64,000 bases of DNA from Taklimakanibacter albus (GTDB taxonomy: Bacteria; Pseudomonadota; Alphaproteobacteria; Rhizobiales; Aestuariivirgaceae), in NCBI RefSeq assembly GCF_016595235.1, contig NZ_JAENHL010000007.1, positions 1,338,765 to 1,402,764 of the forward strand, written 5' to 3'. The position numbers were made by a program, and so were the translations under genes. Below are positions 60,244 to 64,000 of the stretch, piece after piece (the first letter of the stretch is position 1; the number at the start of each line of letters is the position of its first letter). The notes under the pieces are model-generated. The model was not told where the DNA came from. It worked only from the letters and a program-made list of their open reading frames with translations, and did no database searches.

Positions 60244-60954
60244 ATGCTGAAGAACGTGCTTTTGGCCGGCGCCGCGTCGCTGTTCGTCGTCTCGGCCGCG
60301 CAGGCCGCCGATATTGTGGCGCCTGAAGCCTATGACTGGACCGGGCCTTATGTCGGCCTCCAGGGCGGTTATGCCTGGGGCGAAAACGATGTCAGCTCGA
60401 CGGGGACGGAATCGACGGAAGAAGTGCTCGGGCGCGCCGCGGTGCTGAATGGCCGTGACGGGCATATGGATCTCGACGGTTTCGTCGGCGGCCTCCATGC
60501 CGGCTATAACTGGCAGTCGGACGCCCTGGTTCTCGGCATCGAGGGCGACATCGAATTCGCCGACATCAACGGCGACACCGATGTCATCAACGGCAATGGA
60601 ATCAAGGTCGGCGAGGTCGAGCAGGAGATCGACTGGCTGGGGTCGCTCAGATTGCGCGCCGGATTTGCGGCGGACCGCGCACTCTTCTACGCCACCGGTG
60701 GTCTGGCTGTCGGCGGCGTCGAGCTCACCTTGAAGGACAGCGATGGCGATGAATTCGCCAGCAATAGCGAGACGAACTGGGGCTGGACGCTGGGCGGCGG
60801 CATCGAATATGCCGTCACCGACGATCTCAGCGCCCGGATCGAATATCGCTATACCGATCTTGGCGACATCGATGCCGACAATGGCGACGATGATGATGGC
60901 AAGGCCGACACCGCTTTCCATGCGGTCCGCGCCGGCCTGAGCTGGCACTTCTAG
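60244..60954 (+). CDS. outer-membrane beta-barrel protein (Omp25/RopB type)
   Basis: A 236-residue protein with a signal peptide (LLAGAASLFVVSAAQA) and the Rhizobiales pattern DWTGPYVGLQGGYAWG near the mature start, strands such as SLRLRAGFAADRALFYATGG and LSARIEYRYTDLG, and a terminal Phe (LSWHF) for barrel insertion. Acidic loops (DNGDDDDGK) could bind calcium. A terminator follows. Confidence 0.9.
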   Translation: MLKNVLLAGAASLFVVSAAQAADIVAPEAYDWTGPYVGLQGGYAWGENDVSSTGTESTEEVLGRAAVLNGRDGHMDLDGFVGGLHAGYNWQSDALVLGIEGDIEFADINGDTDVINGNGIKVGEVEQEIDWLGSLRLRAGFAADRALFYATGGLAVGGVELTLKDSDGDEFASNSETNWGWTLGGGIEYAVTDDLSARIEYRYTDLGDIDADNGDDDDGKADTAFHAVRAGLSWHF

Positions 60955-60983
60955 AAGAAGAGTCTCTCCCTCGTAGACTTTGC

Positions 60984-61014
60984 AGGGCGCCTCTCACAGT
61001 GGGCGCCCTTTTTT
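60984..61014 (+). terminator. rho-independent terminator after the outer-membrane gene
   Basis: AGGGCGCC (60984-60991) pairs with GGCGCCCT (61002-61009) around ten bases, followed by a run of T to 61014. Confidence 0.85.
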
Positions 61015-61080
61015 CGTCACAGGTAAGGGGAACTCTGGCGCAACCGGAGAACCGGGGCAGACGCATTGGGGGCGGCTTGT

Positions 61081-62217
61081 ATGCTTGGGGGCTATTCGGA
61101 CGGCATGGCGAATGCCATGGACACTCTCTATGGCGCTGCCGCCGGCGAGGTGGAATGGACAGTGGCGATCGAAACGCTGCGCCGCCTCTTTCACGGTTCG
61201 AGCGCGAATTTCGTGCGCCACGGCCCCGATATCGGCCCCCAGGACCTCATCACCATGGGAACCGACCCGGTTTTCCTGCACAGCTTCGTCGCGGAATTCG
61301 CGACCGAAGCAAACCCCTTCATTCAGAGCGCGATGCGGGCTGAAACCGGCAAGGTCTTCACCGACCGCACATTGTTCGACCGTGACGCATTGCGCACCAG
61401 CCGCTACTGGAATGAATGGATGGCGCCGCAGGACATGTATGGCGGCATGTTCTGCAAGATCTGGATTTCCGACTCGTCCGTCTGGGCGTTCAATGTCCAG
61501 CGCGGCCGCAAGCAGGAGGAATTCGGCGCTGCCGAGATCACGCTGCTGCAGCAGCTGTTGCCACATCTCACGCGTGCGATGCGCATCAGCCGCCACAGGC
61601 AGACCGCGCAGGCATTGACGTCTTCCTTCTATCAGCTGCCTTTCGGCATTCTGCTGGTCGGCGCCGAGCAGCATATCATCGAGATGAACGAAAACGCCGA
61701 AGCGCTGCTGTCGCGGCCCGGCAGCGGCTTGCGGATCGAGGCCGGACGCCTGGTCTCGACATCATCCAATGACGGAGTATTGCGTGGCGCCATCGCTGAT
61801 GCGCGTATGGCGTCGCCCGGCGAAATGCCGGCGAGTTTCGATCTCCTGCTCCGTCAGCCCGCGTTGAATGGAAGGAGCGGCAATCTGATGATCTCGGTGA
61901 CGCCGCTCGCCAACCGAAAGGACTTCGGCCCGGCCTGGGAACCGATGGCGGCGGTCATACTGCGTGAAGTGGCGCCGCAACTGCCTGATGGCTTCGATGT
62001 GCATTTGCGGGCGATCTTCAATTTCACCCCGGCCGAGGCGCGCCTCGCCGCCAATCTCTGCGCCGGCCAATCGCTCAAGTCAGCGGCCGAGCTGCAGGAT
62101 ATCCGCTTCAGCACCGCGCGGCATTATCTCGAGAACATCTTCCAGAAGACCGGAATGCGCCAGCAGAGCCAGCTCGTGGCCCTGCTGAAGAACGTCCAGC
62201 CTTTGCAAAGAAGATGA
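61081..62217 (+). CDS. LuxR-type helix-turn-helix regulator
   Basis: About 378 residues. The N-terminal 150 residues are a sensory part without a clear motif, a PAS-like centre (LPFGILLVGAEQHIIEMNEN) follows, and the C-terminus is a LuxR helix-turn-helix (FTPAEARLAANLCAGQSLKS, then TARHYLENIFQKTGMRQQSQ). ATG at 61081 is used, with GGGGG upstream; TTG 61066 and ATG 61105 are alternatives. Its stop meets that of the cupin gene without a gap. Confidence 0.82.
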   Translation: MLGGYSDGMANAMDTLYGAAAGEVEWTVAIETLRRLFHGSSANFVRHGPDIGPQDLITMGTDPVFLHSFVAEFATEANPFIQSAMRAETGKVFTDRTLFDRDALRTSRYWNEWMAPQDMYGGMFCKIWISDSSVWAFNVQRGRKQEEFGAAEITLLQQLLPHLTRAMRISRHRQTAQALTSSFYQLPFGILLVGAEQHIIEMNENAEALLSRPGSGLRIEAGRLVSTSSNDGVLRGAIADARMASPGEMPASFDLLLRQPALNGRSGNLMISVTPLANRKDFGPAWEPMAAVILREVAPQLPDGFDVHLRAIFNFTPAEARLAANLCAGQSLKSAAELQDIRFSTARHYLENIFQKTGMRQQSQLVALLKNVQPLQRR

Positions 62218-63147
62218 TCAGACGGGCTTCTTCTCGTCCTTGCCGTAGTAGTAATTGGCCTTCTTGCCATAGATGGCGCCGCGCAGCAGGCGGCGCATGC
62301 CTTCCGACTTGCGCAACGGATCGATGACGGCGCGCATTGCGTCATGGGCGGCGACCTTGATGCCGTCCATCGCCGGCGAGACGCCGGGTGCGCGCTGCGG
62401 CAAGCCGAAATGGCGCAGCGTGCCGTTCATCAGGCGGATCTTGTTGAGGCGGTTGACCTCCGGCGTCTTCCAGGTCATCGCCATCGACACCGAATAGCGC
62501 CCGCCAGTGCGCACCCAATGCGGCCACATATAGGGCAGATGCACCGCATCGCCCTCCTTCATGGCGAAGACCTGGGCACGCGCCTCGAAGGACGGATCGT
62601 AATGCTGGTTGCGATGCTTCGAGGGAGAAATCTCCAGCGCCTCCTCGGAGATCAGCGTGCGATCGCCGTTCTCGAAGATATGGACGAACTTGTCGCCGCG
62701 GATCTGGATCAGGATGTTCTCCTCGGCGTCGACATGGAAGGGCGTCGTCGAATTGGCCGACGAAACGAAGATGTAGCCCTGTAGGTCGCTGTAATCGTCC
62801 GCCTTCTTGCCGGCCGCCGCTTGCGCCGCATCGACGAAGCCCTTGAGGATCGCCGCATAATCGGGATCGACCTCGACGCCTTTGATCACCATCCAGGCAT
62901 TGGCTTCCTCGATGCGCTTGATCACTTCAGCCGGCGCCATGTCGATGGTCGGGATGTCTTCCGGCTTCTGGCCGGGCAGCAGCTTGCCGGAATTATATTC
63001 GATGCGGTCGCGCGGCATCGACTGAGCGAGCTGGATCAGGCGCTCGAGCGTGAACAGCGGATGATCGGCGAGGCCGTGCTGGAGCGCGAAGGGGGCCTTG
63101 AGGAATTTCTCGCGCGCCACTTGCGCGTCGAAGGTGACGATGCTCAT
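62218..63147 (-). CDS. cupin/JmjC-like protein
   Basis: A 309-residue protein of the cupin-8/JmjC type. The double-stranded beta helix has the metal ligands HVD in STTPFHVDAEENILIQIRG and the second His in VHLPYMWPHWVRTGG, as in iron/2-oxoglutarate hydroxylases. ATG at 63147 has GGAG upstream; the frame extends to 63282 but overlaps the next gene. It is coupled to the acetyltransferase-like gene by a four-base overlap. Substrate unknown. Confidence 0.85.
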   Translation of the reverse strand: MSIVTFDAQVAREKFLKAPFALQHGLADHPLFTLERLIQLAQSMPRDRIEYNSGKLLPGQKPEDIPTIDMAPAEVIKRIEEANAWMVIKGVEVDPDYAAILKGFVDAAQAAAGKKADDYSDLQGYIFVSSANSTTPFHVDAEENILIQIRGDKFVHIFENGDRTLISEEALEISPSKHRNQHYDPSFEARAQVFAMKEGDAVHLPYMWPHWVRTGGRYSVSMAMTWKTPEVNRLNKIRLMNGTLRHFGLPQRAPGVSPAMDGIKVAAHDAMRAVIDPLRKSEGMRRLLRGAIYGKKANYYYGKDEKKPV

Positions 63148-64000
63148 GATTCTTTTCTCCTCATAACGCGATAGAAAAAGCTCTTGGCCATGGCGCGCGC
63201 CGCGACACGCGCCTTCTCGGCTTCGACCAGCAGCCGGAAAGCCGGCGCCGGCAGCCCGGGCCCGCGGATCATCACATCGCAAAGCGCGATGCGGTCGCGC
63301 CAGATATTGCTGATCATCGGATGGCCCGGAATGGCGCAGGAATCGACGAGCGCCAGACGCTCCTTGTCGATCAGCCTCTCGGTCGCATCGAGGATCAGCA
63401 TGACCCCTGGCGAATAACGCGCGAAGCTCTCGTCATAGGCGATCTTGCCGAGCCAGCCTTGGTCGCCCTTGACGATGCCCGACATCATGGCGATCGGCTT
63501 GCCGTTGAAGGCGATCTTCCAGAACCGGAGGCTGCCCTCGCCGGCCAGATGATGAAGCGCGTCACGGAATGAATTTGCCATGACGACATCGGTAGCAAGA
63601 GCCGTGCCGCGCCGGCCTTTCCAGCCGAGCGCCTCGAGCGCGATCAGTTCGTCCACCCAGGGATCGACCGGGTCGCCCGGCGCCCAGGCAAGGCTCTCGA
63701 GCCTGCCCTCCTCGCCGAGCCTTGACCGCAGCCGACGAAATTCCTTGCGCCGCTTGCGCTCGAAATTGCCTGAGAACCAGTCTTCGAAACTCGGCTGTGC
63801 CGCAAGCGCCGCGCGTTCCCAGCGGTTCAGGATCTCGACGGCCCCGCCTACTGACGCAGCGGCAGTGACCAGCATGTCCCAAAATGGGCCGGAAGCCGGG
63901 ATCGTGCGCAGTTGGATGGCGCGGCCACGCTGGGCGCCGAGAAAGGCCTGAAGCACCGAAGCGGGGTCATGCGCTGCAATCAGCGGGGTGCCTGAGAAGC
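63144..64000 (-). CDS. GNAT-like (CelD/BioF2-type Acetyltransf_6) protein, 5' end outside the window
   Basis: The frame is open to the window edge; the visible part has about 285 residues beginning FSGTPLIAAHDPASVLQAFL. FERKRRKEFRRLRSRLGEEG, then the GNAT-like core FWKIAFNGKPIAMMSGIVKG and ARYSPGVMLILDATERLI match the Acetyltransf_6 family, often linked to polysaccharide or lipid modification. It precedes and overlaps the cupin gene, suggesting one pathway. The true start is not visible. Confidence 0.82.
   Translation of the reverse strand, partial: FSGTPLIAAHDPASVLQAFLGAQRGRAIQLRTIPASGPFWDMLVTAAASVGGAVEILNRWERAALAAQPSFEDWFSGNFERKRRKEFRRLRSRLGEEGRLESLAWAPGDPVDPWVDELIALEALGWKGRRGTALATDVVMANSFRDALHHLAGEGSLRFWKIAFNGKPIAMMSGIVKGDQGWLGKIAYDESFARYSPGVMLILDATERLIDKERLALVDSCAIPGHPMISNIWRDRIALCDVMIRGPGLPAPAFRLLVEAEKARVAARAMAKSFFYRVMRRKES

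Overview
The window is high-GC alphaproteobacterial chromosome, most likely Hyphomicrobiales (Rhizobiales). The evidence is the rhizobial-type glycerol-3-phosphate ABC operon (glpD with glpV, S, T, P, Q, U under a DeoR-type glpR), the methylthioribose uptake and kinase operon, and GC-rich palindromic interspersed repeats of a kind common in that order. No rRNA, tRNA or CRISPR was seen.

Left host part (1-14373). The first codons of a glycerol kinase (glpK, minus strand) are cut by the window edge. Next come wrbA and a VOC-family gene (minus), then a plus-strand operon with a Tat-exported sugar-binding protein, a double-domain ATPase, an RbsC-like permease and mtnK. The minus-strand operon glpD-glpV-glpS-glpT-glpP-glpQ-glpU imports and oxidises glycerol-3-phosphate. 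Its promoter, with three palindromic GlpR-type operators, lies at about 14217-14311.

Prophage (14374-55285, 40,912 bp). A complete-looking Mu-like transposable prophage sits between glpR and glpD. It has TG...CA ends, matching terminal repeats, and a perfect 5-bp target duplication TCACT at 14369-14373 and 55286-55290. Transcription runs mostly on the minus strand from high to low coordinates. The c-type repressor (plus) diverges from ner, a ParB-like gene, transposase A and ATPase B. A middle block of small genes follows with gam, gemA, an MT-A70-type methylase and a Mor-like activator, then lysis genes (endolysin, Rz/Rz1), a Mu-type head module, and a tail module that follows the P2 order V-W-J-I-fibres-FI-FII-E/E'-T-U-X-D. 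A D12 adenine methylase lies at the right end, where Mu keeps mom. One plus-strand gene for a secreted protein interrupts the middle region, and three small genes lie between the repressor and the left end.

Right host part (55291-64000). An orphan plus-strand gene and 10-11-bp phased repeats lie next to glpR. Then come upp, a CheY-like receiver, a 49-residue small protein with its own terminator, a cytochrome c', a dihaem cytochrome that probably starts at CTG, an outer-membrane barrel protein, a LuxR-type regulator, a cupin/JmjC-like protein and a truncated GNAT-like gene.

Gene starts were moved from the longest frame wherever an internal start has a clear ribosome-binding site or a 4-base stop/start overlap. 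Functions rest on recognised family motifs read by eye; no database search was run.
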